64,000 bases of DNA from Bdellovibrio bacteriovorus (GTDB taxonomy: Bacteria; Bdellovibrionota; Bdellovibrionia; Bdellovibrionales; Bdellovibrionaceae): the NCBI RefSeq assembly GCF_001592735.1, contig NZ_LUKE01000001.1:806001-870000 (forward strand), in the 5' to 3' direction. The notes under the pieces are model-generated. The model saw nothing but the letters and a program-made list of their open reading frames with translations, searched no databases and was not told the DNA's origin. A program made the position numbers and the translations under genes. Numbering within the stretch: the stretch's first letter is position 1; the number at the start of each line of letters is the position of its first letter. Positions 8,948-17,077 of the stretch are shown in pieces.

Positions 8948-9391
8948 CTATCTTCCTATCTCTAAGGCAGACAGAGCCATATCTTTTGACGCTTGAAGAG
9001 CTGTCACATTGGCCTCATAGGAACGCGATGCCTGTATCATATTGGTCATCTCTTCCATCAAATTGATGTTGGGATATGCGACGTATCCTTCAGGATTTGC
9101 ATCAGGATGGTCCGGCTCATATTTAAGTAACGGCGCCTTGCGATCTGAGATAATATCCGTAACCTGGACCCGCTGAAAACTGCCCTTTGGATCTGTAGAC
9201 GTAATGATCTCGCCAAAATTCTTAGCATCTGGCATCGACTCGAAAACCACGTCCTTACGGCGATAAGGCCCCCCTTCAGGAGTCTGGGTCGTATTAATAT
9301 TGGCGATGTTACTCGCAATGGTGTTCATGCGCATTCTTTGCGCCGCCATACCACTGCTGGAAACTCTCATGCCCGTTAAAAAATCAGCCAT
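8948..9391 (-). CDS. flgC: Flagellar proximal rod protein FlgC
   Basis: 147 aa. FlgC is one of the proximal rod proteins in the periplasmic drive shaft. The N-terminus has the axial-protein motif SSGMAAQRMRMNTIASNIAN. A middle loop with GGPYRRKDVVFE follows, and the C-terminus has the matching helix NMIQASRSYEANVTALQASK. Its ATG shares a base with the flgB stop (TAATG). Length and motifs are typical. Confidence 0.97.
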   Translation of the reverse strand: MADFLTGMRVSSSGMAAQRMRMNTIASNIANINTTQTPEGGPYRRKDVVFESMPDAKNFGEIITSTDPKGSFQRVQVTDIISDRKAPLLKYEPDHPDANPEGYVAYPNINLMEEMTNMIQASRSYEANVTALQASKDMALSALEIGR

Positions 9392-9804
9392 TATCTACCT
9401 TCACTCGCTGCATACTTTAACGCTGCCATCTTTTTATTGATCAGCTGCAACGCCGCTTTGTACATGACGGCATTTTCTGACAACGCAGACATTTCTTTTT
9501 CTACATCAACGGTGTTGCCATCATTATTAACTTGGCCTTCGGGATCTTCGTAAATGTCGGGACGAGTTTTTGAGATGGACGTACCGCCTACAGCAAAATG
9601 TTCGCTGTTGCTGGTGCTTAAGCCCTTGGCGCCATCAGTATCGAGAGCTCTTTGCAAGGCCCCTTCGAAATCAAGTTTTTTTGCTTGATAGCCCGGCGTC
9701 TCGGCATTGGCAATATTTGATGAAGTCACGTTGTGACGAAGTTGGCGCATGGCCAAGGACGTCGCTAAGGCATTGGTTGTTTTGTCAAAAAGACCGCTGC
9801 TCAT
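9391..9804 (-). CDS. flgB: Flagellar proximal rod protein FlgB
   Basis: 137 aa. FlgB is a proximal rod subunit. The N-terminal motif MRQLRHNVTSSNIANAETPGYQAKKLDFE is present (residues about 18-46), and so is the closing helix NAVMYKAALQLINKKMAALK. It overlaps the upstream regulator gene by 4 bases (ATGA) and the downstream flgC by 1 base. It is therefore translated as part of the same operon, with the regulator immediately ahead of it. Confidence 0.97.
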   Translation of the reverse strand: MSSGLFDKTTNALATSLAMRQLRHNVTSSNIANAETPGYQAKKLDFEGALQRALDTDGAKGLSTSNSEHFAVGGTSISKTRPDIYEDPEGQVNNDGNTVDVEKEMSALSENAVMYKAALQLINKKMAALKYAASEGR

Positions 9805-10643
9805 AACACCCCTTCCATTCTATATTCGTTCAATTTATTTCTTAATGTTCTAATACTAATCCCTAACATCTGCGCCGCGCGAGTGCGGTTCTGCGCTGTA
9901 AGTTCCAAGGTCTGTAAAATAAGACGCTTTTCCACCTCAGAAAGGGACATCCCTGGCGCAAAATCCAGGGCTAGATCTTCATTAACAGCCTCAAACTGAA
10001 TAGCGTCGGCTTCAATGTGTGAAGATTTTGCAAGAACCACGGCTCTTTCCACCACGTTCTCAAGCTCGCGGATATTGCCAGGCCAATTCCAAGAGTTCAA
10101 ACGACCATAAGCTTCGGCCGATAAAGACATCCCATTTTTGCCGTGCATAATTTGTGATACTTCTAAAATGAAATTCACGATTTTGCCGAAATCAGTCGCG
10201 CGATCTTCCAAGCGTGGCATTTCTAAATGAACCACCGCGAGTTTATAAAACAAGTCCTGACGGAATTGCTCTTGTTTTACCAAGGCACGAATATCACGAC
10301 GTGAAGTTGAAATGAAACGCGGTCGAGTCGCATCAGTACGCTCTACCAACTTCATCAATTCCCCTTGAAGGGCTAGACTTGCACAATCAAGATCTTCGAT
10401 CAAAAGGGTGCCGCCGTCGACGCGGTTGAAATCAAATCCGCCCGAGTTTTTGCAATCCAAAACATAAAGTCTTGGCGAGCGACTTTTAGCGTAAATGTAA
10501 CGAGCCAAACTAGTTTTACCCACGCCCGCTTCACCCACCACCAATAAACTGGCTTGAGTAGCCGCAAGTTGCAAACCCAGTTGCTTCACTTCATGCATCT
10601 TTCTATCTTCAATAGTCAACGCATCGAAATCAAAGTAAGACAT
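9801..10643 (-). CDS. NtrC-like AAA+ transcription regulator lacking the GAFTGA loop
   Basis: 280 aa. An AAA+ sigma-54-activator-type domain starts at once, with no receiver domain. Walker A is GEAGVGKT at about 37-44 and Walker B is GGTLLIEDLD at about 77-86. RFISTSRRDI matches sensor I and WNWPGNIRELENVVERAVVL the sensor II region. A Fis-type helix-turn-helix lies at about 245-275 (NRTRAAQMLGISIRTLRNKL). The stretch between Walker A and B is only about 35 residues, roughly half the usual, and has no GAFTGA. The loop that contacts sigma-54 is therefore missing. It may work as a DNA-binding modulator or non-sigma-54 regulator of the flagellar genes. It sits in the flagellar operon, overlaps flgB by 4 bases and follows the TPR gene by 8. 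Confidence 0.85.
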   Translation of the reverse strand: MSYFDFDALTIEDRKMHEVKQLGLQLAATQASLLVVGEAGVGKTSLARYIYAKSRSPRLYVLDCKNSGGFDFNRVDGGTLLIEDLDCASLALQGELMKLVERTDATRPRFISTSRRDIRALVKQEQFRQDLFYKLAVVHLEMPRLEDRATDFGKIVNFILEVSQIMHGKNGMSLSAEAYGRLNSWNWPGNIRELENVVERAVVLAKSSHIEADAIQFEAVNEDLALDFAPGMSLSEVEKRLILQTLELTAQNRTRAAQMLGISIRTLRNKLNEYRMEGVL

Positions 10644-10651
10644 CCAAACTC

Positions 10652-13441
10652 CTATTTACCTTGCTCGTTCTCAGACATAGCTGGAATTCTTTTAATATAT
10701 TTCTTGTAGTCATCGCGCCAACTGGAGTTCTTAAGCTGCTCTTGAGCTAAGTTTTTCCAGAATTCGCTTTTATCACCTTTAAAATCACTCCAAGCTTCCG
10801 CGGCCTTTTTAGACTCGCCACGCTTAAAGTAAATTTGTCCTAACTTGTAACGAATCGAAGAAAGGGGACGTGTTTCTTCGTATTTTTCTAAGAGTTTTTC
10901 GAATGCCGCGATCGCTTTGTCGTCTTCACCCTTGGACAAAAGCGTTTCACCCAAAGACTCTAAGGCCTTGGCGTGAACAGCCGGAGCTACTTTACCGGAA
11001 TCTGTTTGTAACTGATCCACCATTTCCAAAGCTTGGATGGCTTCCGGAAAACGACCTTGCTTCAATTGAAGCTCTGCCAGTTTCAAATAAGGTTCCGCGA
11101 CGAGTTCCGGCTGACCCTTCCAGGTTCTTAAAAGCTCACCCAAGTAACGGATGGCAGATTCATTATCGCCGCGTTTTTCCAACAACTTCACCGCTATGTT
11201 GACACGCTCAATTTGCGCGTGATCCGGAAGCTTTTCCGGAGTTTTAATATTTTTTAAATGCTCATAAGCTTGATTGTATTTTTGTTCTTGCGTGAAGACC
11301 GCAGCCAAACGCAGATTCAACTCGTCTTCGCCGGGCGTTTGCTCTTTCACTTGAATCTCTTTTGCTTCAGGAGTTCCACGGATGGCGTAGGTGCGATTAA
11401 GAACATCTTTATAATATTTTTCGGCTTCGTTGGGGGCGCCGCCCAGTTCAAAAGAACGACCGACGTAATATTTCGTATCTAGACGTTTAGAATTTTTTAA
11501 CCAGGTATCCGCATACTGACTGTGGGTGCGTAAGCTCTGGATAAAGTTTCCTGATTCCACTTCAGATTCCAACTTATCGTTAATATTGGAAACGATACGA
11601 TTGGTCATAAGTGGTACGTCAACCGAAGTCGGATTTTCTTTATAGTACTTTGAAAGAAGGTCGATAGATTTTTGATATTCTTTACGACGAGTGTAACCGT
11701 CAGCCACCATCACCGTCGCGAATTGCTCGATATTTGGCAAATCTACTTTTTTAGCCAGTGACATGATTTCTTCAACCGCACTGCGAACTTCTTTGGGCTT
11801 CATCGCCGTCATACGCGCACTTAACAAACGCAAACGAGCAATCACCGCATTTGGACTTTCGCCATAACGGAAGTACGTTTCTAAATAAGCACCCATCACC
11901 CGCGATGTATCGGCACCGAAGATGTCTAACAATTCACCCACCCGGGTCATCGCGTAAGCGGCATTTTCATCACTCGGAAATTTTTTGATAAAGTCACGAT
12001 AGACGTCCAAGCTCTTATTGTATTTACCCATCAAAAATAAGGACTCTGCCTGGTTATAGTAAGCGTTCGGGTAAGTGCCCTGAGCTTCAGGATACTTTTT
12101 TAAAGAAGCTTCATAGCTTTCGACCGCTTTTGGATAATTCTTAGATCGGAACCACACATCCCCTTTGCGGAAGGAAGCTTCTACTTTCAAATCGCGATTG
12201 GTCGAATTCTTTTCAACATTATCAAATTGCTCGACCGCTTCGACACTGCGATTTAACTTCATGAACGCAAGACCTGAACCGATGCGCGCCATATCTTTAG
12301 AGATCGAATTGTTGTCCGGAAAGTTTTTATTTTCGATATGTTCATTAAAGGCCCGCAAAGCCCCTAAGAAGTCGCCTCTTTCTAAAGTGTAGTAACCAAT
12401 TTTAAGGGATGTACGCTCCGCAAGCGGAGACTTTGGATATTTTTCCACCGCTTCTTTATAAAGCTGCATCGCCTCTTCATAACTTGCGATGCGTTTTTCA
12501 CTTTGCCATAAAGCCAAGTGCACGTCGGCCGTCATAAAATCGATGATTTCGTTATATTCAGACTTCGGATATTTTTCTTTAAACCATTTTTGCGTTTTTA
12601 AAAAAACCGAGTAACGTTGTTTTTCAAACAGAGTTAAAAGCAAACGGGCCTGTTTGTTTTCTTCTGACGCTTGCGGGCTGATTTCATAAATGGAAGGTGT
12701 CACCTTCATTTTATCCCAATACGTCATCGGCGATTCCATCATCGGGAATGGGATATAATAATTGTCGCGCGCGCGGATCATCGCCTCTTCTTTGATTTCA
12801 TAATCTTTGATCGCGAAACGATCATAATCGGGATCGCCCCCATCAAAGATACCTGAACGAGCTGGACCATCATTCATCGCAACAGAAACACCGTTATTAG
12901 CGATCACCAAAGAATCTGCCGTGGCAGGCTTACGTCCTTTTGCAACCTTGTCAGTTTGTTCTTTTACTACTGGTTTAGATACCTTAGCTGGTAATTTTGT
13001 TGGCAGAGTTTCGCTTTTATCTTCCTTCTTCGCAACCGGAGCCGCTTTGGACGAAGGGTTCACGTAAAAATCGATAATCAATCTTGACGGTTGGTCCGTC
13101 AGATAATCGAAAGAATCAATCCCTTCATTAGCCAAGCTAAACGAAATGATATGCTTTCCATCTGGACCTTTTTGGTCAACAGAAACGCCTGTCACAAACT
13201 CACTCTTAAAAGAATTCAGCTTTTGGATAGTCGCTTCATCCATCGCAGGTACACTCATCTGAACGACAGGTTTTCCCTTACGATCCAAGCGTTTAACGTC
13301 ATAGTCCCAGCTTTGTTGACCGCTAAGTTCCATGTGAACCGTGTCGCCCTGAAATTGAATAGTACCGTTCACGCCAGCAGCGTGTACCGCTAGACCAAAG
13401 AACAGGCTTCCTGCCACGATGATTTGAATGATAGTGTTCAC
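10652..13441 (-). CDS. Large exported TPR protein, first gene of the flagellar operon
   Basis: 929 aa. A signal peptide at 1-22 (IIQIIVAGSLFFGLAVHAAG) leads to a beta-rich N-terminal domain (about 25-130, ending PSRLIIDFYV) that resembles an AMIN-type envelope-binding module. A Lys/Pro linker follows. From about 265 to 900 there are many degenerate tetratricopeptide repeats, such as AMQLYKEAVEKYPKSPLAER and ESYEASLKKYPEAQGTYPNAY. It is probably periplasmic and may scaffold the motor or a wall-linked structure; this is inferred from position and domains. The start is GTG with GAGGGG eight bases upstream. A strong sigma-54 promoter match lies just ahead of it. The regulator gene follows after 8 bases. 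Confidence 0.8.
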   Translation of the reverse strand: MNTIIQIIVAGSLFFGLAVHAAGVNGTIQFQGDTVHMELSGQQSWDYDVKRLDRKGKPVVQMSVPAMDEATIQKLNSFKSEFVTGVSVDQKGPDGKHIISFSLANEGIDSFDYLTDQPSRLIIDFYVNPSSKAAPVAKKEDKSETLPTKLPAKVSKPVVKEQTDKVAKGRKPATADSLVIANNGVSVAMNDGPARSGIFDGGDPDYDRFAIKDYEIKEEAMIRARDNYYIPFPMMESPMTYWDKMKVTPSIYEISPQASEENKQARLLLTLFEKQRYSVFLKTQKWFKEKYPKSEYNEIIDFMTADVHLALWQSEKRIASYEEAMQLYKEAVEKYPKSPLAERTSLKIGYYTLERGDFLGALRAFNEHIENKNFPDNNSISKDMARIGSGLAFMKLNRSVEAVEQFDNVEKNSTNRDLKVEASFRKGDVWFRSKNYPKAVESYEASLKKYPEAQGTYPNAYYNQAESLFLMGKYNKSLDVYRDFIKKFPSDENAAYAMTRVGELLDIFGADTSRVMGAYLETYFRYGESPNAVIARLRLLSARMTAMKPKEVRSAVEEIMSLAKKVDLPNIEQFATVMVADGYTRRKEYQKSIDLLSKYYKENPTSVDVPLMTNRIVSNINDKLESEVESGNFIQSLRTHSQYADTWLKNSKRLDTKYYVGRSFELGGAPNEAEKYYKDVLNRTYAIRGTPEAKEIQVKEQTPGEDELNLRLAAVFTQEQKYNQAYEHLKNIKTPEKLPDHAQIERVNIAVKLLEKRGDNESAIRYLGELLRTWKGQPELVAEPYLKLAELQLKQGRFPEAIQALEMVDQLQTDSGKVAPAVHAKALESLGETLLSKGEDDKAIAAFEKLLEKYEETRPLSSIRYKLGQIYFKRGESKKAAEAWSDFKGDKSEFWKNLAQEQLKNSSWRDDYKKYIKRIPAMSENEQGK

Positions 13442-13476
13442 TCCTTGAACCCCTCTGCTTACTCACATAATGCTGT

Positions 13477-13492
13477 TGCACATACGGTGCCA
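13477..13492 (-). promoter_or_regulatory. Sigma-54 (-24/-12) promoter for the flagellar operon
   Basis: On the minus strand the sequence reads TGGCAC-CGTAT-GTGCA. The consensus is TGGCAC-N5-TTGCA, so this has one mismatch, and the invariant GG and GC are exactly 10 bases apart. A start of transcription about 12 bases downstream would give a leader of roughly 25 bases before the GTG at 13441, enough to hold its GAGGGG ribosome site. Flagellar middle genes are commonly sigma-54 dependent in proteobacteria. Confidence 0.7.
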
Positions 13493-13496
13493 TGCC

Positions 13497-13516
13497 TTGC
13501 CAAGGTCCATTGGCAA
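13497..13516. promoter_or_regulatory. Inverted repeat TTGCCAA-N6-TTGGCAA next to the sigma-54 promoter
   Basis: Perfect 7-base arms separated by six bases, starting just upstream of the -24 element of the flagellar operon promoter. The size and position fit a dimeric regulator site, but no binding protein can be named from sequence. Confidence 0.4.
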
Positions 13517-13553
13517 ATAAGTTCAAGATGGGCAAAAAGTTTCATAGAATTTC

Positions 13554-13567
13554 TGTCAGGCCTGACA
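13554..13567. promoter_or_regulatory. 14-bp perfect palindrome, possible enhancer site
   Basis: TGTCAGGCCTGACA is fully palindromic. It lies roughly 90 to 100 bases upstream of the predicted flagellar operon transcription start, a usual distance for an NtrC-family enhancer site, and about 80 bases before the divergent lipoprotein gene. It could serve either gene. Assignment as an enhancer is inference. Confidence 0.45.
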
Positions 13568-13646
13568 AACTCATGACAGAGACATTGGTCGAGAATCATG
13601 AGAGCATGGTCAATAATAATGACGAAGTTTCCGATAGATAGGTGAT

Positions 13647-14135
13647 ATGAAAAACCACATCATTGTTTGCAGCATGTTTATACTTCTTGGAGGATGTGTC
13701 TCGGTTTCCCTGCCGGGAAAAAAAGTTGTTTCCGCCAAGGACGTGGCGTTTGAAGCGCCTTCCTCGCCGTTTAAAGAAATCAAAATGTCCAACGTCGATA
13801 AGGCTTGGCTGAGTGATAAAACCGCGAACACCATTTCTTATTTTTCTGAATGCGGCAATACCGCAGATCCCTCACTGGAAACTTTAGAGAGTGATGCGGT
13901 TTCAGCGATCAATGACTTAAAAGTTATTAAATCGGAGGACCTTCAGTTTAACGGTCGCGAAGCCCGTCAAACTATCGTCACCGGAAAATTAGACGGTGTG
14001 CCGGTCAAGATGTCCTTTGTTCTTCTTAAGAAAAATGGCTGCAATTACACCTTAAGTTATGGCGGAACCGCCGCGCAGTTTTCCCAAGAGGAATCTGCTT
14101 TTGAAAACTTTAAAAGGAATTTTAGAGCACCCTGA
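13647..14135 (+). CDS. Lipoprotein of unknown function, head of the Mla operon
   Basis: 162 aa. A lipoprotein signal ends in the lipobox LGGC at about 14-17, so the mature protein is membrane-anchored at Cys17. The rest is a small soluble domain with two further cysteines (SECGNTADPS and KKNGCNYTLSYG) that might form a disulfide. No family was recognised. Its TGA stop shares a base with the mlaE start (TGATG), so it is co-translated with the transporter. It may be an accessory part of the lipid-transport system, which is inference from position only. Confidence 0.8.
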   Translation: MKNHIIVCSMFILLGGCVSVSLPGKKVVSAKDVAFEAPSSPFKEIKMSNVDKAWLSDKTANTISYFSECGNTADPSLETLESDAVSAINDLKVIKSEDLQFNGREARQTIVTGKLDGVPVKMSFVLLKKNGCNYTLSYGGTAAQFSQEESAFENFKRNFRAP

Positions 14136-14917
14136 TGGATCACGTCGGTTTGAAGTTTTCCGTATTCATGATTGAAATCTTACGCTTCGTTGGGGGCGTG
14201 GGACTATTGACGCGCGATTTCTTTAAAGAGCTTAAAGGTCGCTTTTACTGGAAACTTTTATCTGAACAGATTTACCAGGTCGGCATGCGTTCGTTGCCTT
14301 TGATTGTGATCACTTCGATCAGCATTGGTATGGTGATGTCTTTACAATTCGGACTGGGCTTAGAAAAGTTTGGCGGAAAAATGTACGTCCCAAAACTTTT
14401 AGCCGTCACCATCTTGCGCGAAATGGGTCCGGTATTTACAAGCTTGATGCTTGCCGCCCGTGTCGGCGCCGGGATCGCCAGCGAAATTGGCAGTATGGTC
14501 GTCACTCAACAAATTGATGCAATTCGTGCGCTGGGAACCTCGCCGATTAAAAAAATTGTGATTCCACGCGTGTTAGCGTGTTTGATTACATTACCGATCT
14601 TGGTTTCTATCGCCAATGTTGTGGGCAATATGGGTGGGTTGATCATCGGTGCGACCGAGTTGAATCTAGATCCTAATTTTTATCTTTTAAAAGTTCTGAC
14701 CACTTCAAGCATTGGTGATTACCTTTCAGGATTTGGCAAAACGTTCTTTTTTGCCTTTTTCATCGCCATTCCTTCTTGTTATTTTGGTTTGAATGTTAAA
14801 AACGGAACGAAAGAAGTTGGTATCGCGACAACCAAAGCGGTGGTGGTTTCTTCTATTTTGATTTTGGTCGGTGACTTTTTCTTAACAAAACTTTTCTGGA
14901 TCGTGGAGAAACTATGA
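14135..14917 (+). CDS. mlaE: MlaE-family phospholipid ABC transporter permease
   Basis: 260 aa, the normal length. MlaE is the inner-membrane permease of the MCE transporter that moves phospholipids between the inner and outer membranes. It has five or six hydrophobic segments and conserved features: SLPLIVITSISIGMVMSLQF near 50-70, ILREMGPVFTSLMLAARVGAG near 92-112, and the EIGSMVVTQQIDAIRALGTSP segment that meets the ATPase. It overlaps mlaF by 4 bases (ATGA). The MCE subunit follows. Confidence 0.96.
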   Translation: MDHVGLKFSVFMIEILRFVGGVGLLTRDFFKELKGRFYWKLLSEQIYQVGMRSLPLIVITSISIGMVMSLQFGLGLEKFGGKMYVPKLLAVTILREMGPVFTSLMLAARVGAGIASEIGSMVVTQQIDAIRALGTSPIKKIVIPRVLACLITLPILVSIANVVGNMGGLIIGATELNLDPNFYLLKVLTTSSIGDYLSGFGKTFFFAFFIAIPSCYFGLNVKNGTKEVGIATTKAVVVSSILILVGDFFLTKLFWIVEKL

Positions 14918-15663
14918 GCAACGAAAAACGATCTGGCGTTATTGAAGTCGTCGACTTTCATAAGTCCTTCGGAAACAAAAAAATTCATTCTGGTGTCAAC
15001 TTCTATGTTCGCCGCGGGGAATGTCTCGGTCTGATCGGCGGATCGGGCACCGGAAAAAGTGTTCTTTTAAGAAGCCTGGTGGGATTAGAAAAACCTGACT
15101 CCGGGCAAATTCTTATCGACGGCACGGACATCTCAGGAATGAAAGAACGCGAGCTGGTTGAAATTCGTAAAAAAGTGGCTTACGTATTCCAAGGTGGCGC
15201 TTTATTTGATTCAATGACGGTATACGAAAATCTCGCCTATCCTTTGCGCGAACATTTTAAATTTACTGAAAAAGAAGTCGAGACAAAAATTCGCGAGCAG
15301 CTTGAAGAGTTTGGCCTCCCCGGCTCCGAAAATCTTTACCCCGGGAATCTTTCAGGTGGTATGCAAAAGCGCGTGGGCTTAGCACGCGCGATGATGATGC
15401 ATCCCGAAGTGGTTTTATATGACGAGCCCACGGCCGGGTTAGATCCTTACAATACCAAAAAAATCCAAGAATCTGTTTTGTCTTTAAAGGCCAAAGGAGT
15501 GACCTCGATCTTAGTCACTCACGACATGCCAACAGTTTACGCCGTGTGCGATAAAGTGGCCTTATTACTGAATGGTCGCATCGGTGAGCAATATACCATT
15601 GATAAATTAAAACAAGAGCCTGACGGACCTATGTTCCAGTTCATTAACGGAGAAAGCGCATAA
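14914..15663 (+). CDS. mlaF: MlaF-family ABC transporter ATP-binding protein
   Basis: 249 aa. This is the cytoplasmic ATPase that powers the MlaE permease. Walker A is GGSGTGKS at about 42-49. The ABC signature is LSGGMQKR at about 146-153. Walker B is VVLYDEPTAGLDP at about 166-178, and the switch histidine is in VTHDMPT. It overlaps mlaE by 4 bases and mlaD by one base (TAATG). The FQGGALFDSMTVYENLAYPL stretch is typical of the Mkl/MlaF group. Confidence 0.97.
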   Translation: MSNEKRSGVIEVVDFHKSFGNKKIHSGVNFYVRRGECLGLIGGSGTGKSVLLRSLVGLEKPDSGQILIDGTDISGMKERELVEIRKKVAYVFQGGALFDSMTVYENLAYPLREHFKFTEKEVETKIREQLEEFGLPGSENLYPGNLSGGMQKRVGLARAMMMHPEVVLYDEPTAGLDPYNTKKIQESVLSLKAKGVTSILVTHDMPTVYAVCDKVALLLNGRIGEQYTIDKLKQEPDGPMFQFINGESA

Positions 15664-16475
15664 TGGAATCGCAATCAAGTACACAAATCAAAGTGGGCAT
15701 TTTCCTTTCGGTGGGTATCATCTTTATTTTAGGCTCCATCTTTTTTTTGGGCGCCGACAAAGCTTTGTTCACGAACTACATACGCATTCATGCTCACTTC
15801 GACCAAGTTCAAGGACTCTCTGAAGGCAGTGTGGTTTCTCTCTCTGGTATCAATGTGGGTAACGTCGAAAAAATCACCTTCCTTCCGGAAGTAAATGCCT
15901 TAGATGTAAAAATGAAAGTGAATGAAAATTTTCGCGCGCGCATTCGCAAAGGATCACAAGTGGAAATCCGCACCCAAGGGGCTTTGGGGGATAAGTTTGT
16001 CTTTATCATTCCAGGTGATCCGAAAGCAGAAATGGTAGATCAAGGAGATGTCCTTGAAGTCGCGCGCGCCACGGATTTAATCGGGGTGATTTCAGAGCGC
16101 GGTGGTGAAACCGGAAAGATTTTTGATATTATCAACGACCTTCATAAGATGACCAGTGCCATGACAGCGAATAACCGCATGGAGCGTCTGATGGCAAATC
16201 TTGAAAAGGCATCAAACAGCCTTAATGCCGCAGGGACTCAGGCAGATAAGATGATCACTCAAATTAACTCCAATGGCGGTGGAGAGAAGCTCGCCAAATC
16301 TATTGATCGCATGAATTCGATCATGACGAAGATAGACAAAGGTGAGGGATCTTTAGGAGCCTTGATCAATGACCCGTCAATTCATAACCAGCTTAAAAAT
16401 ATGCTGGGTGGATCGACGCGTAAAAACAACGTCAAGTCCCTGTTACGAACCTCTATTGAGAAAGAAGAAAAGTAA
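15663..16475 (+). CDS. mlaD: MlaD-family MCE-domain substrate-binding protein
   Basis: 270 aa. A single N-terminal transmembrane helix (about 11-30, VGIFLSVGIIFILGSIFFLG) is followed by one MCE domain (about 38-120, with VQGLSEGSVVSLSGINVGNV and RIRKGSQVEIRTQGALGDKF). A helical tail comes next (about 150-265), rich in Asn, Lys and Met and ending in VKSLLRTSIEKEEK. MlaD forms the periplasmic hexamer that carries lipid above the permease. It is the last gene of the operon. No separate mlaB or mlaC is seen nearby. Confidence 0.95.
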   Translation: MESQSSTQIKVGIFLSVGIIFILGSIFFLGADKALFTNYIRIHAHFDQVQGLSEGSVVSLSGINVGNVEKITFLPEVNALDVKMKVNENFRARIRKGSQVEIRTQGALGDKFVFIIPGDPKAEMVDQGDVLEVARATDLIGVISERGGETGKIFDIINDLHKMTSAMTANNRMERLMANLEKASNSLNAAGTQADKMITQINSNGGGEKLAKSIDRMNSIMTKIDKGEGSLGALINDPSIHNQLKNMLGGSTRKNNVKSLLRTSIEKEEK

Positions 16476-16564
16476 TCCAGACCTAAGCGGGGCGCAACAT
16501 TCCGTGGCCTTTACTCTTAGGATCTGAAGGGATATCTTTGTAGCACATAAACAAAGAGGACCTA

Positions 16565-17005
16565 ATGAAAACACTTTTCTTATCTATTCTTTCTGCATCT
16601 CTATTTTTCGGTATTGCTTCTCAAGCCGCTACTCACGAAATCAAAATGTTGAATAACGGCAAAGAAGGCATCATGGTTTTTGAGCCCGCTTATCTAAAAG
16701 CCGCTAAAGGTGACACCATTAAATTCATTCCCACAGACGCGGCTCACGACGTGGCTTCAGTGACGATTCCTAAAGGGGCAAAAGCTTTTAAAGGTGAAGT
16801 CGGTAAACCAGTGACGGTAAAAGTAACCGAAGAAGGCGTTTATGTTTACGAATGCAAGTCTCACCTTCCCATGGCCATGGTGGGTGTGATTCAAGTAGGT
16901 GCAGCCACAAATTTAGCTGACGCTAAAAAAGGTGCCACTGACCTAGCGAAAGCTTTTGTGATGAACAAAGACCGTCTGGATAAATACTTGGCACAAGTGA
17001 AATAA
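16565..17005 (+). CDS. Pseudoazurin-like blue copper protein
   Basis: 146 aa with a signal peptide cut near ASQAA-TH (about residue 21). This is a cupredoxin: one type 1 copper carried between electron donors and acceptors in the periplasm. Ligands visible are His in PTDAAHDV (about 60), then Cys, His and Met in CKSHLPMAM, spaced C-x2-H-x4-M exactly as in pseudoazurins. Pseudoazurins often serve nitrite or nitrous oxide reductases or cytochrome peroxidases; no such partner is in the window. It is monocistronic, with an ATG after AAAGAGGACCTA and a hairpin terminator behind it. Confidence 0.92.
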   Translation: MKTLFLSILSASLFFGIASQAATHEIKMLNNGKEGIMVFEPAYLKAAKGDTIKFIPTDAAHDVASVTIPKGAKAFKGEVGKPVTVKVTEEGVYVYECKSHLPMAMVGVIQVGAATNLADAKKGATDLAKAFVMNKDRLDKYLAQVK

Positions 17006-17011
17006 TTCCAA

Positions 17012-17035
17012 AGCCCACGTCGCAAAACGTGGGCT
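17012..17035 (+). terminator. Hairpin after the pseudoazurin gene
   Basis: AGCCCACGT and ACGTGGGCT form a perfect 9-bp stem with a six-base loop, starting seven bases after the stop codon. The downstream T-run is delayed (GTTTTTC about 15 bases later), so termination may be partly stem-driven. Confidence 0.7.
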
Positions 17036-17077
17036 CACTTCCCCCGTCTTGTTTTTCACAGTGCCTTAAGCTACATC

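Noticed and set aside
13323-13535. Small minus-strand frame overlapping the start of the TPR gene
   Set aside because: It covers the sigma-54 promoter and has no ribosome site; its composition is not protein-like.
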